Of a DNA stretch of 64,000 nt, positions 26,763 to 34,956 are shown one piece after another (the stretch's first letter is position 1; every line of letters starts with the position of its first letter). The DNA is taken from NCBI RefSeq assembly GCF_015351405.1, contig NZ_JADKMY010000002.1, forward strand, positions 388,335 through 452,334. The letters are read 5' to 3'. The position numbers and the translations under genes were made by a program. Origin of the DNA: Corynebacterium suicordis DSM 45110. Its GTDB lineage: Bacteria; Actinomycetota; Actinomycetes; Mycobacteriales; Mycobacteriaceae. The notes beneath the pieces are model-generated. The model worked only from the letters and a program-made list of their open reading frames with translations. It was not told the DNA's origin and ran no database searches.

Positions 26763-27899
26763 TTACTCCTGTGTTTGTGCAGGTTGGGTCTGTGCAGGTT
26801 GAACCAGGTGGTGAGGGCTATCCGGACCGGCAGCCACCAACGAAGCGTGGGTCGGAGGATCGCTCGGCACGTGAGCTGGGCGGCGCAGATCCATCTCCTT
26901 GCGGATGACCGGCGCGATCTGCGTGCCCAGGATTTCCACCTGCTCCAGCACCACGTCCAGGGGCAGACCGGCGTGATCCAGCAGGAACATCTGGCGCTGG
27001 TAATCGCCCACGCGATCGGCGTAACCCACGTAGCGCTCGGCGATCTGCTCCGGGGTGCCCACGGTCAGCGGGGTCATTTCGCTGAAGTCCTCCAGAGAAG
27101 GACCATGGCCGTACACCGGCGCGTTATCGAAGAATGGGCGGAAGTACTTCTTGGCCTCTGCCTCGGTATCAGCAGCGAAGAACTGCCCACCCAAACCCAC
27201 GATTGCCTGGTCGGCGGAACCATGACCGTAGTGCTCGAAGCGCTGGCGGTACAGGTTCACCATCTGCTCGGTGTGCTCGATGTTCCAGAAAATATGGTTG
27301 TGGAAGAATCCGTCGCCATAAAACGCGGCCTGCTCGGCGATCTCCGGGGAGCGGATGGAGCCGTGCCACACGAACGGCGGGGTGTGATCCAGCGGGCGAG
27401 GGGTGGACGTGAACTGCTGCAGCGGGGTACGAAACTCGCCGCGCCAATCCACTACATCCTCGCGCCACAGCCGGCGCAGCAGGTGGTAATTCTCGATTGC
27501 TAATGGCAGGCCCTTGCGGATATCCGCGCCGAACCATGGGTAAACCGCGCCGGTGTTGCCGCGTCCCATCATCAGATCCACGCGACCTCCGGTGAGGTGC
27601 TGTGCGTAGGCGTAATCCTCGGCGATGCGCACTGGATCCGTGGTGGTAATCAGCGTGGTCGCGGTAGAAAATTGCAGCTTTTCCGTCTGCGCCGCGAGGT
27701 GCGCCATGAGGATCGGTGGGTTGGCAGGAGCGATAAATGGCGGGTTGTGGTGCTGGCCCGTGGCGAACACGTCCAGGCCTACTTCTTCGGCCTTCTTGGC
27801 GATGGCTACGGTGGCCTCGATGCGCTCGTGCTCCGAGGGGGTTTCACCGGTAACTGGGTTGGGGGTGACATCTCCGATTGTGAAAATTCCTATTTGCAT
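26763..27899 (-). CDS. LLM-class FMN-dependent monooxygenase, CE1758 type
   Basis: Luciferase-like TIM-barrel monooxygenase of 378 aa. It starts MQIGIFTIGDVTPNP and has DVFATGQHHNPPF, LQFSTATTLITTTDPVRIAED, RVDLMMGRGN and WHGSIRSPEIAEQAA, all normal for the family. The C-terminal 50 residues are Pro/Ala/Thr/Gln-rich with a repeated QPAQTQ, probably disordered. It needs FMNH2 from the reductase coded just downstream. A well-formed promoter ends at the start codon, predicting a leaderless mRNA. Confidence 0.9.
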   Translation of the reverse strand: MQIGIFTIGDVTPNPVTGETPSEHERIEATVAIAKKAEEVGLDVFATGQHHNPPFIAPANPPILMAHLAAQTEKLQFSTATTLITTTDPVRIAEDYAYAQHLTGGRVDLMMGRGNTGAVYPWFGADIRKGLPLAIENYHLLRRLWREDVVDWRGEFRTPLQQFTSTPRPLDHTPPFVWHGSIRSPEIAEQAAFYGDGFFHNHIFWNIEHTEQMVNLYRQRFEHYGHGSADQAIVGLGGQFFAADTEAEAKKYFRPFFDNAPVYGHGPSLEDFSEMTPLTVGTPEQIAERYVGYADRVGDYQRQMFLLDHAGLPLDVVLEQVEILGTQIAPVIRKEMDLRRPAHVPSDPPTHASLVAAGPDSPHHLVQPAQTQPAQTQE

Positions 27900-27905
27900 G
27901 GCTCA

Positions 27906-27934
27906 AGTATCACACAAGTTAGGTGACGTGTCAA
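27906..27934 (-). promoter_or_regulatory. Promoter of the LLM operon, apparently leaderless
   Basis: On the minus strand TTGACA (27929-27934) and GATACT (27906-27911) are 17 bp apart, and only six bases separate the -10 from the ATG. The start point should therefore fall on or next to the initiation codon. Confidence 0.65.
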
Positions 27935-27972
27935 CTACTTTCGATTTAAGCAGGAAGCGTAAGGTATTTCGC

Positions 27973-28794
27973 ATGTCTCACGATCACACTTACCTGCACG
28001 GCGAAGGCCACGCCCAGCACGTTCACGCAGCTCGCAGCGCCGAGGATTCCGCCGCCTTCCTCCTTCCCCACCTCACGGCGGACACGCGCTTGCTGGACGT
28101 CGGCTGCGGACCCGGAACCATCACCCTGGATCTGGCCGATCGCATCGCCCAACTCGGCGGCTCCTCCTCGCAGGTCACCGGCGCCGATTCCTCCGAATCC
28201 GCCATTGCTACCGCCCTTAATCTGGCCACTGACCGTGGTTTGGGTACAGAATTTTTTCTTTCCGACGCCAGCTCCCTGCCCTTCGAAGACAATTCCTTCG
28301 ATATCGTCTTCGCCTCCCAGATGCTGCACCACGTATCCGATCCCATCGCCGCCCTCAAAGAATTTACGCGAGTCACTCGCCCTGGCGGATTGATCACTAG
28401 CCGGGAAATCGATTACGGCGCGATGCTCTGGTACCCGCCCACTCCTGGGCTTTCCCGCTGGCGCGCAGTGTTCAGCGTGATCTCCGACCTCAACGGAAAC
28501 CAGCCGAATGCCGGGCGTCACCTTCCCTACTGGTTCACGCAGGCCGGACTGAGTGATCTCACGGTGAGCTCCAGCAACTGGACCTATGGTTCCGCCGAGG
28601 AAAAGCAGACTCTGGCGAGCTCATGGAGTCAGCGCACACAGGAGGAAAACTACCGCGAGCTGGCCGCCCAGGCACTCGGAGAATCTGCCGATGAGGCGAT
28701 TGAGCAGATCGTGGACGGTTGGAATACCTGGGCACAAACCCCCGGCTCTCTATTCTTGATGCCGCACGTGGAGGTCATCGCGCGCAAGGCTTAA
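27973..28794 (+). CDS. Class I SAM-dependent methyltransferase (UbiE-like)
   Basis: A 273-aa methyltransferase. It starts MSHDHTYLHGEGHAQH at 27973 with TAAGG upstream. The SAM-binding motif I is LLDVGCGPGTITLDLA (about residues 42-57); motif II VTGADSSESAI and the ASQMLHHVSDPIAALKEFTRVTRPGG post-motif are also present. The His-rich N-terminus is common in this family. The substrate is unknown. A TGGCGTCG repeat copy (28263) codes SDASSLPFEDNSFD, a normal motif region. It is divergent from the LLM monooxygenase gene. Confidence 0.85.
   Translation: MSHDHTYLHGEGHAQHVHAARSAEDSAAFLLPHLTADTRLLDVGCGPGTITLDLADRIAQLGGSSSQVTGADSSESAIATALNLATDRGLGTEFFLSDASSLPFEDNSFDIVFASQMLHHVSDPIAALKEFTRVTRPGGLITSREIDYGAMLWYPPTPGLSRWRAVFSVISDLNGNQPNAGRHLPYWFTQAGLSDLTVSSSNWTYGSAEEKQTLASSWSQRTQEENYRELAAQALGESADEAIEQIVDGWNTWAQTPGSLFLMPHVEVIARKA
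28255..28270 (-). repeat. TGGCGTCG repeat copy (inside the methyltransferase gene)
   Basis: Reads TGGCGTCGGAAAGAAA on the minus strand, identical over 16 bases to the copy in lhr at 12464. Confidence 0.7.
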
Positions 28795-28880
28795 CGCGAT
28801 ATTCCTAGCGCGCAGTATCCCTAGCGACCGGATGCCCCTAGTGCCCGATACCCGTAGCGCCCGGTATCCCTAACGCCCGG
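28795..28880. repeat. Degenerate tandem repeat, about 16-bp unit
   Basis: Five successive imperfect units, such as CGCGCAGTATCCCTAG, CGACCGGATGCCCCTAG, TGCCCGATACCCGTAG and CGCCCGGTATCCCTAA. They fill the whole gap between the methyltransferase stop and the convergent enoyl-CoA hydratase stop (28870) and run into that gene's last codons. Most units contain TAG. Confidence 0.8.
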
Positions 28881-29637
28881 TGAATTTCGGCGCGCGGCGC
28901 TCCTTGCGAGCTGCCCGCGCCTCCTTCACATCTTCGCTGGCCCACGCGGCGTAGAAGAGCTTTTCCAGAGATTCATCCTGGGAGGGATCGGGTGAGTTAA
29001 GGACCCGCTTGGAGTGCTCCATGGACAGCGGTGACAACGCAGCCATGGAGTGGGCGTAGTCGAGAGCTGTGGCGTCGTCCCCAATCTTGACCGCAAACCC
29101 CAGTGCCACCGCCTGCTCACTGCCCACCTTGGCCGCGCCAATCATCACGTTGCGCGCCACGGCACCACCGAGCATTTCCTTGAGGCGCTCGTGCGTCCAC
29201 GCATCCAGCGCGAAACCGTGCTCTGCGGCCGGCACCCAGATCGCGGCCTTTTCGCCGAATACGCGCAGGTCGCAGGCCAATAGCAATTGGCATCCGGCAC
29301 CCACCGCCGGGCCTTGCACGTCCGCAATCACGGGTAGTGGGCTATTGGTAATGGCCTGAAGCATCTGCGTGATTGATTCGAAAAACTCCGTGGCATACAC
29401 TCCCCCGGCCAGGTCCGCGCCTGCGCAAAAGGCTGGGCCCTGCGCGCGCAGCAAGATCGCGCGCACGGGCTGCCCAGCCTCCCCAGCTGGCGCGCCAGCA
29501 ACGTCCGGCGAACCAGCGAATCCCCGCACGGCCTCGGCAATCTTCTGAGCCTTCGCCGCATCCAACGCGTTGCGCCGATCCGGATCATTCAACGTGATGA
29601 TGCCGATAGCGCCATCGCGCCCCACTTCCACAGTCAT
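28870..29637 (-). CDS. Enoyl-CoA hydratase/isomerase family protein
   Basis: Crotonase-superfamily protein of 255 aa. The N-terminus GIITLNDPDRRNALDA, the first oxyanion-hole segment AFCAGADLAGG and the second VQGPAVGAGCQLLLACDLRV are present. The usual catalytic Glu region reads AAEHGFALDAW, so the exact reaction (hydratase, isomerase or other acyl-CoA step) is open. The C-terminus FTGR ends inside the tandem repeat. It is a single gene without beta-oxidation neighbours. Confidence 0.87.
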   Translation of the reverse strand: MTVEVGRDGAIGIITLNDPDRRNALDAAKAQKIAEAVRGFAGSPDVAGAPAGEAGQPVRAILLRAQGPAFCAGADLAGGVYATEFFESITQMLQAITNSPLPVIADVQGPAVGAGCQLLLACDLRVFGEKAAIWVPAAEHGFALDAWTHERLKEMLGGAVARNVMIGAAKVGSEQAVALGFAVKIGDDATALDYAHSMAALSPLSMEHSKRVLNSPDPSQDESLEKLFYAAWASEDVKEARAARKERRAPKFTGR

Positions 29638-29765
29638 AAACTCACTCTATCCGTGTTGAGGTGCGCACTACCTGGATTCTTCCCGGTCAGCCCCACCCTG
29701 CAAAGTGCGCGCATGCCAGGCGCACGTTGCACAGGGGGGGAAGATTCATTTCAGGTCGACAAACC

Positions 29766-29790
29766 GTTGCGTTTATACAACACTATGTTG
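29766..29790. promoter_or_regulatory. Overlapping inverted repeats before the XRE gene
   Basis: GTTG-N8-CAAC and CAAC-N5-GTTG share the central CAAC, and the element ends one base before the ATG at 29792. A TATACA sequence lies within it. The position suits an autoregulatory operator for the HTH protein it precedes. Confidence 0.5.
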
Positions 29791-29791
29791 C

Positions 29792-30085
29792 ATGTCCCCC
29801 CGTAAGAAACCCGAGCGACCAATCCACAACCGGATTCGCGTGTTGCGTGCTGAACGGGACATGTCACGCGCCACACTTGCCAATCTCATCGACGTCAACC
29901 CCCAATCCATCGGCGCCATCGAACGCGGAGATCACTCTCCGAGTCTCGACCTCGCCTTCAAGATCTGCGAGGTTTTTGAACTCCCAGTCGAAGCCGTATT
30001 CAGTCGGAAATCCTTCCACCCCATGTCCACCGAAATCTACAACTCCCTTCCATTCCACGCGGGAGTCGGAAAGGAAAACTCATGA
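29792..30085 (+). CDS. XRE-family HTH regulator
   Basis: A 97-aa Cro/CI-type DNA-binding protein. Start MSPRKKPERPIHNRI at 29792; the HTH spans about residues 12-66 (RVLRAERDMSRATLANLIDVNPQ, IGAIERGDHSPSLDLAFKIC), followed by ELPVEAVF. Short regulators of this type precede small membrane-protein and ABC-exporter operons. The stop overlaps the next gene as ATGA. A longer frame from 29705 runs through the presumed promoter and is rejected. Confidence 0.88.
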   Translation: MSPRKKPERPIHNRIRVLRAERDMSRATLANLIDVNPQSIGAIERGDHSPSLDLAFKICEVFELPVEAVFSRKSFHPMSTEIYNSLPFHAGVGKENS

Positions 30086-30648
30086 TCGAAGCCCCCTCCA
30101 GCCACTTTCGCTCCCGCTCCGCTGCATCAATTCGCTGGCAGAAGAATCAAGAGAAAACCGAGAAGATGATCCCCAATTGGCGCACCCCGCAGCGCCAACA
30201 ACTGCTCATCAACATTTTTATCGGCTCTCTCGGCCTGGGATTCTTCACCGCATTCGCTTTCCTCTTTTACGTCCCAGCACTCTTCCTGTGGCTCCCCTTC
30301 ACGGTGATCATGTGCGTTTCCTGGACCATGCTCCGCATCACCATTGGCTCCCGGGATACCGCACCGCTGGACGTGCTCGATGAATACGAAAGCGCGGTAT
30401 TGGATCACTGGCGTCGGCGTGCCTACGTCGGAGTGTCCTGGAGCCTGCTGGCAATGGGTGGGCTGCTGGTTTTCATCGGTGTCTCCCTCGGCCTCGGCGA
30501 AACCAGTTCCGAGTTCCTGGGTAAAAACACCTCAAGCTGGATGTACTTCCTCGGCCTGATCAGCCTGCTGCTCTACATCACCTTTTCATCATTGCCCGCA
30601 ATTGGGTACGCGAGGAATTTCCCCGCGAGTTACCCCGAAAATAATTAG
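30082..30648 (+). CDS. Membrane protein of unknown function in the XRE-ABC operon
   Basis: A 188-aa protein with four predicted transmembrane helices in two hairpins (about residues 40-62 and 66-85, then 115-140 and 152-175), separated by a charged stretch (PLDVLDEYESAVLDHWRRRAY). No family was recognised. Translationally coupled to the XRE gene by ATGA and 15 bp ahead of the ABC ATPase, it is likely a partner or immunity component of the exporter. Confidence 0.78.
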   Translation: MIEAPSSHFRSRSAASIRWQKNQEKTEKMIPNWRTPQRQQLLINIFIGSLGLGFFTAFAFLFYVPALFLWLPFTVIMCVSWTMLRITIGSRDTAPLDVLDEYESAVLDHWRRRAYVGVSWSLLAMGGLLVFIGVSLGLGETSSEFLGKNTSSWMYFLGLISLLLYITFSSLPAIGYARNFPASYPENN

Positions 30649-30663
30649 AAAGGATTTGCCTCC

Positions 30664-31545
30664 ATGGAAGCCCTCCACATTGATCACCTCAATAAAAGCT
30701 ATGGTGACAAACACGTCCTCAAAGACATGACCTTCAGCGTCCATCCGGGCGAGCTCTACGGCTTTGTCGGATCCAACGGTGCCGGTAAATCCACCACCAT
30801 GCGTATTGCACTCGGCGTGCTTGCCTCCGATACGGGAGAAGTTCGCCTGGGCGAGAAGCCTATGGACGATACGTTGCGTCGAAAAATTGGCTACATGCCG
30901 GAAGAACGCGGCCTGTACGCGAAAGAAAAACTGGCCGATCAGCTGGCCTTTTTTGGTCGACTGCACGGCATGGACAAGGCGGCGTCGAAGAAGAATGCCG
31001 AGAGCCTGCTGGAACGCCTCGGCCTGGGCGAGCGGATGAACGACAAGCTGGACGAGCTCTCCCTGGGCAACCAGCAGCGCGTGCAGCTGGCCGCGTCGCT
31101 GATCCACGATCCGGAGCTGCTGATCCTCGATGAGCCGTTCTCCGGCCTGGACCCCGTGGCCGTCAACGTAATGAGCGAGATGCTGCGCGAGCGCGCGAAT
31201 GAGGGCGTGCCCGTGATTTTCAGCTCCCACCAGCTGGATCTGGTGCAGCGTTTGTGCGACCGCGTGGGCATCATCGTCAACGGTTCCATGCGCACCGAAG
31301 GCACCGTGAACGAGCTGCGCACCCGCGGACCCATCCACTTTGAGGTGCTCACCCCAGCCCGCGGCTGGTTGCCCGAATGGGCGCGGCTGGTCTCCGAAAC
31401 TCCCGAATCTGTGCTGGTGGAAGTGGATTCCGTCGAGCGCGATCAAGAACTACTCCAAGCCGCCCTGAACGCCGGACCTGTGCACGGATTCGGCCGCAAG
31501 GTTCCAGATCTCACCGAACTTTTCCGAGAGGTAGTCCAAGCATGA
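30664..31545 (+). CDS. ABC transporter ATP-binding protein (NatA-like)
   Basis: A 293-aa exporter ATPase: Walker A GSNGAGKST (about residues 37-45), signature LSLGNQQRVQLAASL, Walker B LLILDEPFSGLDP, H-loop SSHQLD. The C-terminal 80 residues form the extension found in NatA/YhaQ-type ATPases. The stop overlaps the permease start as ATGA. A repeat copy with a C in front of the core (30980-30987) codes ASKKNAE in the helical subdomain. Confidence 0.93.
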   Translation: MEALHIDHLNKSYGDKHVLKDMTFSVHPGELYGFVGSNGAGKSTTMRIALGVLASDTGEVRLGEKPMDDTLRRKIGYMPEERGLYAKEKLADQLAFFGRLHGMDKAASKKNAESLLERLGLGERMNDKLDELSLGNQQRVQLAASLIHDPELLILDEPFSGLDPVAVNVMSEMLRERANEGVPVIFSSHQLDLVQRLCDRVGIIVNGSMRTEGTVNELRTRGPIHFEVLTPARGWLPEWARLVSETPESVLVEVDSVERDQELLQAALNAGPVHGFGRKVPDLTELFREVVQA

Positions 31546-32732
31546 GCACCCAAAAATACTCCAGCGCCAACACCATCAAGACGGTCGCTGGCCGCGAAAT
31601 TTCGGTGCTCCTGCGCTCCAAGGGCATCATGTTCACCATCGCGCTGACCCTCATCTTCACCATCGGTGGCACCATCGCCGCCAGCTATTTCATGGGCAAG
31701 GACGAGGGGCAGCAGAGCCTCGCGGTGGTCGGAATGCCCGCTGATTCCTTTGCGCAGGCCGGCGACCTGGACGTTTCTACCGTTGATTCGCCGGATGCGG
31801 CCAAGCAAGCTGTTAAAGATGGGACCGACGCCGCCCTTGTCGCCAAAGGCACCGGCCCAGAAGCTACATATGAGCTGTTCAGCGACGGCACCGCGGATCC
31901 CGAAATCGTCAGTTCGGTGAGCACCGTGCTTGCGGCCAACGCACAGAACTCAGCGCTGGAATCCCTGAATGTGAACCCGCAGGACTTCAATGCGGCTCTG
32001 CCGGCCAGCACGTTCACTCCCGTGGACATCAGCAAGGATGACTCCACCGAAGCCAATATTGGCGCGGTTGTCACGGTGTTGATCGGCGTGAGCTTGCTGA
32101 GCTTCATCATCATGCTGTTCGCGGGCAATATCGGTTCTCGCGTTACGGAGGAGAAGTCCTCCCGCGTGGTGGAGATCATCCTCGCATCCGTGCGTCCGCT
32201 GGACTTCTTGGCGGGCAAACTGCTGGCGAATGCACTGATGGGCATCGCTGCCAGCGTGCTGATCCTGGGCGCTGGAGCGATTGCAGTGTCCGCCACCGGA
32301 CTGCTGGATGATTTCGAACTGGACCTCACCGTGATGCCGATGATGGCATTGTCCTTCATCCTCGGATTGTTGTTCTTCGGCGGCCTGTACGCTGCTGCCG
32401 GCTCGATGGTTTCCCGCACCGAAGACCTCCAGTCCACCCAGGCCCCGATCCTCATCTTCGTGATGGGCATGATTTACGCGCCGCTATTCGGCTGGTCCAT
32501 GCTGGATTCCACCGTGATGCAGGTACTGACCTGGATTCCGCCATTCAGCTTGACCGTGGCGCCGGTACAGTATGCGAGCGGAAATATGAGCATGCCGATG
32601 GTTATGGCCTCCTTCGCTGTGGCGGCCGTCGCCACTGTGCTGGTGATGCTGCTGGTGGCCAAGATTTACCGAAACGCCATCCTGCACAACGGCTCCAAGC
32701 TGACGTGGGCGAAGGCGCTGAAGGGCTCCTAG
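31542..32732 (+). CDS. ABC transporter permease (NatB-like, ABC-2 type)
   Basis: A 396-aa permease with one N-terminal helix (IMFTIALTLIFTIGGTIAAS), a large extracytoplasmic domain of about 150 residues, and five or six helices in the C-terminal half, including the EEKSSRVVEIILASVRPLDFLAGKLL motif of the NatB family. With the ATPase it forms a two-gene exporter, possibly for sodium, a peptide or a toxic compound. Start ATG 31542 is set by the ATGA overlap. Confidence 0.92.
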   Translation: MSTQKYSSANTIKTVAGREISVLLRSKGIMFTIALTLIFTIGGTIAASYFMGKDEGQQSLAVVGMPADSFAQAGDLDVSTVDSPDAAKQAVKDGTDAALVAKGTGPEATYELFSDGTADPEIVSSVSTVLAANAQNSALESLNVNPQDFNAALPASTFTPVDISKDDSTEANIGAVVTVLIGVSLLSFIIMLFAGNIGSRVTEEKSSRVVEIILASVRPLDFLAGKLLANALMGIAASVLILGAGAIAVSATGLLDDFELDLTVMPMMALSFILGLLFFGGLYAAAGSMVSRTEDLQSTQAPILIFVMGMIYAPLFGWSMLDSTVMQVLTWIPPFSLTVAPVQYASGNMSMPMVMASFAVAAVATVLVMLLVAKIYRNAILHNGSKLTWAKALKGS

Positions 32733-32794
32733 CCAGCGTCTTACTCCCTGGCTGGCCGGCACCCCCCTCAACCAGCCAGCCAGCCCACCAACAG

Positions 32795-32818
32795 ACGAAC
32801 GTCCCGAATACCCGCACC
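32795..32818. repeat. Left copy of a 24-bp direct repeat around the nuclease gene
   Basis: Matches 34111-34134 at 21 of 24 positions in the same orientation (core AACGTCCCG, then CCGCACC). A shorter related piece, ACGAACGTTCCCCGCACC, lies at about 34184-34201. In the same gap CACAACCCACCAC occurs twice (32908, 32941). The sequence is C-rich and G-poor on the plus strand. Confidence 0.7.
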
Positions 32819-32958
32819 GGCACCTCCAAAAGCCCAGCTCATGAGATCCGGCTTGCGGGTAATCCCGACGATCGTCCCCAACGATCCTCAGCTATCTTTC
32901 CCCGTCGCACAACCCACCACTGCGATTACCAACACCGCCACACAACCCACCACCAGAA

Positions 32959-34005
32959 CTAACGTCTCAAAAACCCCTCGTCCCCTCGGACTTTCCACGC
33001 TTTCCCTCGCGCAGAGACCCTCACGTCACTGAGATCCACCGGCCGTTCATCCCACTGTGCGAGCCGCAGCTTCAGCGCACGAACCCACGAGCCGTCCCGG
33101 AAACTGGATTTATCCACGCGGACCACGGTAAATCCCTCGTTCAGGATCAGCCGCTCGCGTTGCCGTTCCGCCCGGATACTCTCCTCTCCCTGATAGTCTC
33201 CCGCATAATCTAGATCCGCCTCGCGATGCTTGCTCTCCCCGTCGTACTCCACCACCACTCCATTGGCGAACATGAAATCCACGCGGCCGAGAAATTTCCC
33301 ATCCGCCCGAAAGATAGAAACCTGCTGATAAGGCGCTCGAAGCCCCGCCAGTTTCATGAGGACCTTCAGCTCAGACTCTCGCGGGCTTTCGGACCAGCGC
33401 GTGATCAGATTCAGCGCTTCCTTCGCCCGTGGCGCCCCATGAGCACGCCTGGCGAAGGCACCCTTCACCTCATCCATATTGATCAGTCCACGATGCAGTG
33501 CATCCTCCGCGGCAACCACAGCCTGCTCAATCCCGTGCCATCTCGCCAGCTGCGCGCATGCCTCCGCCACCCCACATACTTTTATTTCCCCATATCCCCA
33601 ACTCAACGCCCTCGACCGGCGCACCACGTCCGTCGAAACCATCCGATGCATGACCGCCCGGCCCGCTACCTCCGTGCGCTCTTGCCGGGGAGATTCAGTA
33701 TGCCCTAGCTCCACCTCTTCTCTTTCTTTCTTTCGACGCCACCTCGTCACCTCAGCAAGCCCATATACCCAGGCAGCTGATCGACCCACCACCAGACACT
33801 GTGGCCTGGCTACAGCCGCAGCCGCAATGCACATTCCGTAGTCCGCGAGCTCTCTATACGGGAGTGTCTGGGAATCTACGTAAACGCCTCTTTCCAACTT
33901 GGTCAGGGAACCTGCGCTGGCCATCTGAAATATCTTCCGCCTATGTTTCGGCTCCTTGCCCCGCGTTGAGATCAACGGCCCCCCAGCCTGGTTCATGCTG
34001 CTCAT
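32959..34005 (-). CDS. AbiEi-like / DUF559 (Vsr-fold) nuclease protein
   Basis: A 348-aa protein of a type scattered through actinobacteria. The N-terminal part (MASAGSLTKLERGVYVD, RPQCLVVGRSAAWVYGL) resembles the AbiEi antitoxin winged-helix. The C-terminal part has a PD-(D/E)XK/Vsr pattern: SELKVLMKLAG, GRVDFMFANGVVVEYDGESKH (presumed catalytic Asp, Glu and Asp) and NEGFTVVRVDKSSF. No partner toxin gene is adjacent. The gene stands alone between C-rich non-coding flanks with direct repeats, as expected for a mobile or defence-related singleton. Start 34005 or 33996. A TGGCGTCG repeat copy codes the basic insert RWRRKKERE. Confidence 0.75.
   Translation of the reverse strand: MSSMNQAGGPLISTRGKEPKHRRKIFQMASAGSLTKLERGVYVDSQTLPYRELADYGMCIAAAAVARPQCLVVGRSAAWVYGLAEVTRWRRKKEREEVELGHTESPRQERTEVAGRAVMHRMVSTDVVRRSRALSWGYGEIKVCGVAEACAQLARWHGIEQAVVAAEDALHRGLINMDEVKGAFARRAHGAPRAKEALNLITRWSESPRESELKVLMKLAGLRAPYQQVSIFRADGKFLGRVDFMFANGVVVEYDGESKHREADLDYAGDYQGEESIRAERQRERLILNEGFTVVRVDKSSFRDGSWVRALKLRLAQWDERPVDLSDVRVSARGKAWKVRGDEGFLRR
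33723..33741 (-). repeat. TGGCGTCG repeat copy (inside the DUF559 gene)
   Basis: Reads TGGCGTCGAAAGAAAGAAA on the minus strand and then AGAAGAGG. It is one of the longest tails and codes a basic, non-conserved insert. Confidence 0.75.
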
Positions 34006-34380
34006 CCTATTTCAGGGGTGCAATGCACGCCATCGCTCCACCAGCACAACCCCCAACCCAGCAGTTCACCACCAGCACTCCCCTCAGCGCGGCAGCTCAC
34101 CCCGATCCGTACAAACGTCCCGTATATCCGCACCCACGCCAACAAAATCGCAGTTCGCAGACTGATGTCCGCGACTAAGCCCGACGAACGTTCCCCGCAC
34201 CCCGATAAACCACCCACCAGCCCCATAAACCATCAAACAACCACCCCCCACACAACCCCGCACCGCCCCAAACAGCAAAAACCCGCCACCATGAGCGCAT
34301 AAGCACACAGCAGCGGGTCACCCGCAAATCAGCGGGTCAGCCGAGATCAGCAGTCAATCTCGGGAAAAGTGGAAGAGAAT
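34006..34380. other. C-rich, G-poor intergenic region
   Basis: About 375 bp between the nuclease gene and fkpA. From about 34200 to 34310 the plus strand is almost only C and A, so the minus strand has many short G-runs with possible G-quadruplex character. It contains the right copy of the 24-bp direct repeat. The open frames here are low-complexity and are not taken as genes. Confidence 0.6.
34111..34134. repeat. Right copy of the 24-bp direct repeat
   Basis: Partner of 32795-32818 (three mismatches). Together they bracket 1.3 kb containing only the DUF559-type gene. Confidence 0.7.
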
Positions 34381-34743
34381 CTAGCTTTGGGCGTCGAGAA
34401 GATCAATGATGAAGACCAACGTCCGGCCAGAAAGAGGATGACCCATGCCCGCTGGGCCGTAAGCCAACTCTGGGGGGATGGTCAGCTGGCGGCGTCCGCC
34501 GACCTTCATGCCGGGGATACCTTCCTGCCAACCCTGGATCAGGCCATTGAGTGGGAACTTGATGGACTGTCCGCGATCCCATGAGGAATCGAACTCTTCG
34601 CCGGACTCGAAGTCCACGCCAACGTAGTGCACTTCCACCATGCCGCCTGCCAGCGCTTCTGGGCCTTCGCCCACGCTCAGGTCTTCGATGATCAATTCTG
34701 CTGGCGCGGGGCCGGTCTGGGCGGGAATTTGTGGCTTGCTCAT
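34381..34743 (-). CDS. fkpA: FKBP-type peptidyl-prolyl cis-trans isomerase
   Basis: A 120-aa single FKBP domain acting on protein folding in the cytoplasm (no signal peptide). Motifs: VEVHYVGVDFESGEEFDSSWDRG, FPLNGLIQGWQEGIPGMKVGGRRQL and IPPELAYGPAG. Start MSKPQIPAQ at 34743 behind AAGGAGT; the frame to 34782 is not needed. Its placement downstream of gltA on the same strand is conserved in corynebacteria. The final codons overlap a weak repeat copy (GGGCGTCGAGAAGA). Confidence 0.93.
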   Translation of the reverse strand: MSKPQIPAQTGPAPAELIIEDLSVGEGPEALAGGMVEVHYVGVDFESGEEFDSSWDRGQSIKFPLNGLIQGWQEGIPGMKVGGRRQLTIPPELAYGPAGMGHPLSGRTLVFIIDLLDAQS

Positions 34744-34868
34744 GGGAGTACTCCTTGTATGTCTCGTGGTCTGGCACCACACAGCCGGGGTACCCGGCCA
34801 TTGGGTTTAGTGCCATGGCGACTGATATCAATCGCCGGTTTTCGAACACGAATCTCACCTAGCGTAAC

Positions 34869-34919
34869 AAAAAGTCCCGCTGCCTCCGTGCAAAACTGCT
34901 GCAGGAAGTACGCGGGACT
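34869..34919 (-). terminator. Terminator of gltA
   Basis: On the minus strand AGTCCCGC pairs with GCGGGACT, which is followed by TTTTTG. An internal CTGCAGCAG can extend the structure. It separates gltA from fkpA. Confidence 0.75.
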
Positions 34920-34956
34920 GTGACTTTCCCCAGTTGGGAGGGGAAAGAAACCGGGA

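Noticed and set aside
28795..28880. CRISPR array
   Set aside because: Units are about 16 bp, contiguous and degenerate, with no spacers and no cas genes nearby.
34018..34302. 94-aa plus-strand frame and its mirror
   Set aside because: Low-complexity C/A-rich DNA, no ribosome site and no coding pattern.
34200..34310. G-quadruplex element on the minus strand
   Set aside because: G-runs are present but irregular; kept only as a composition note.
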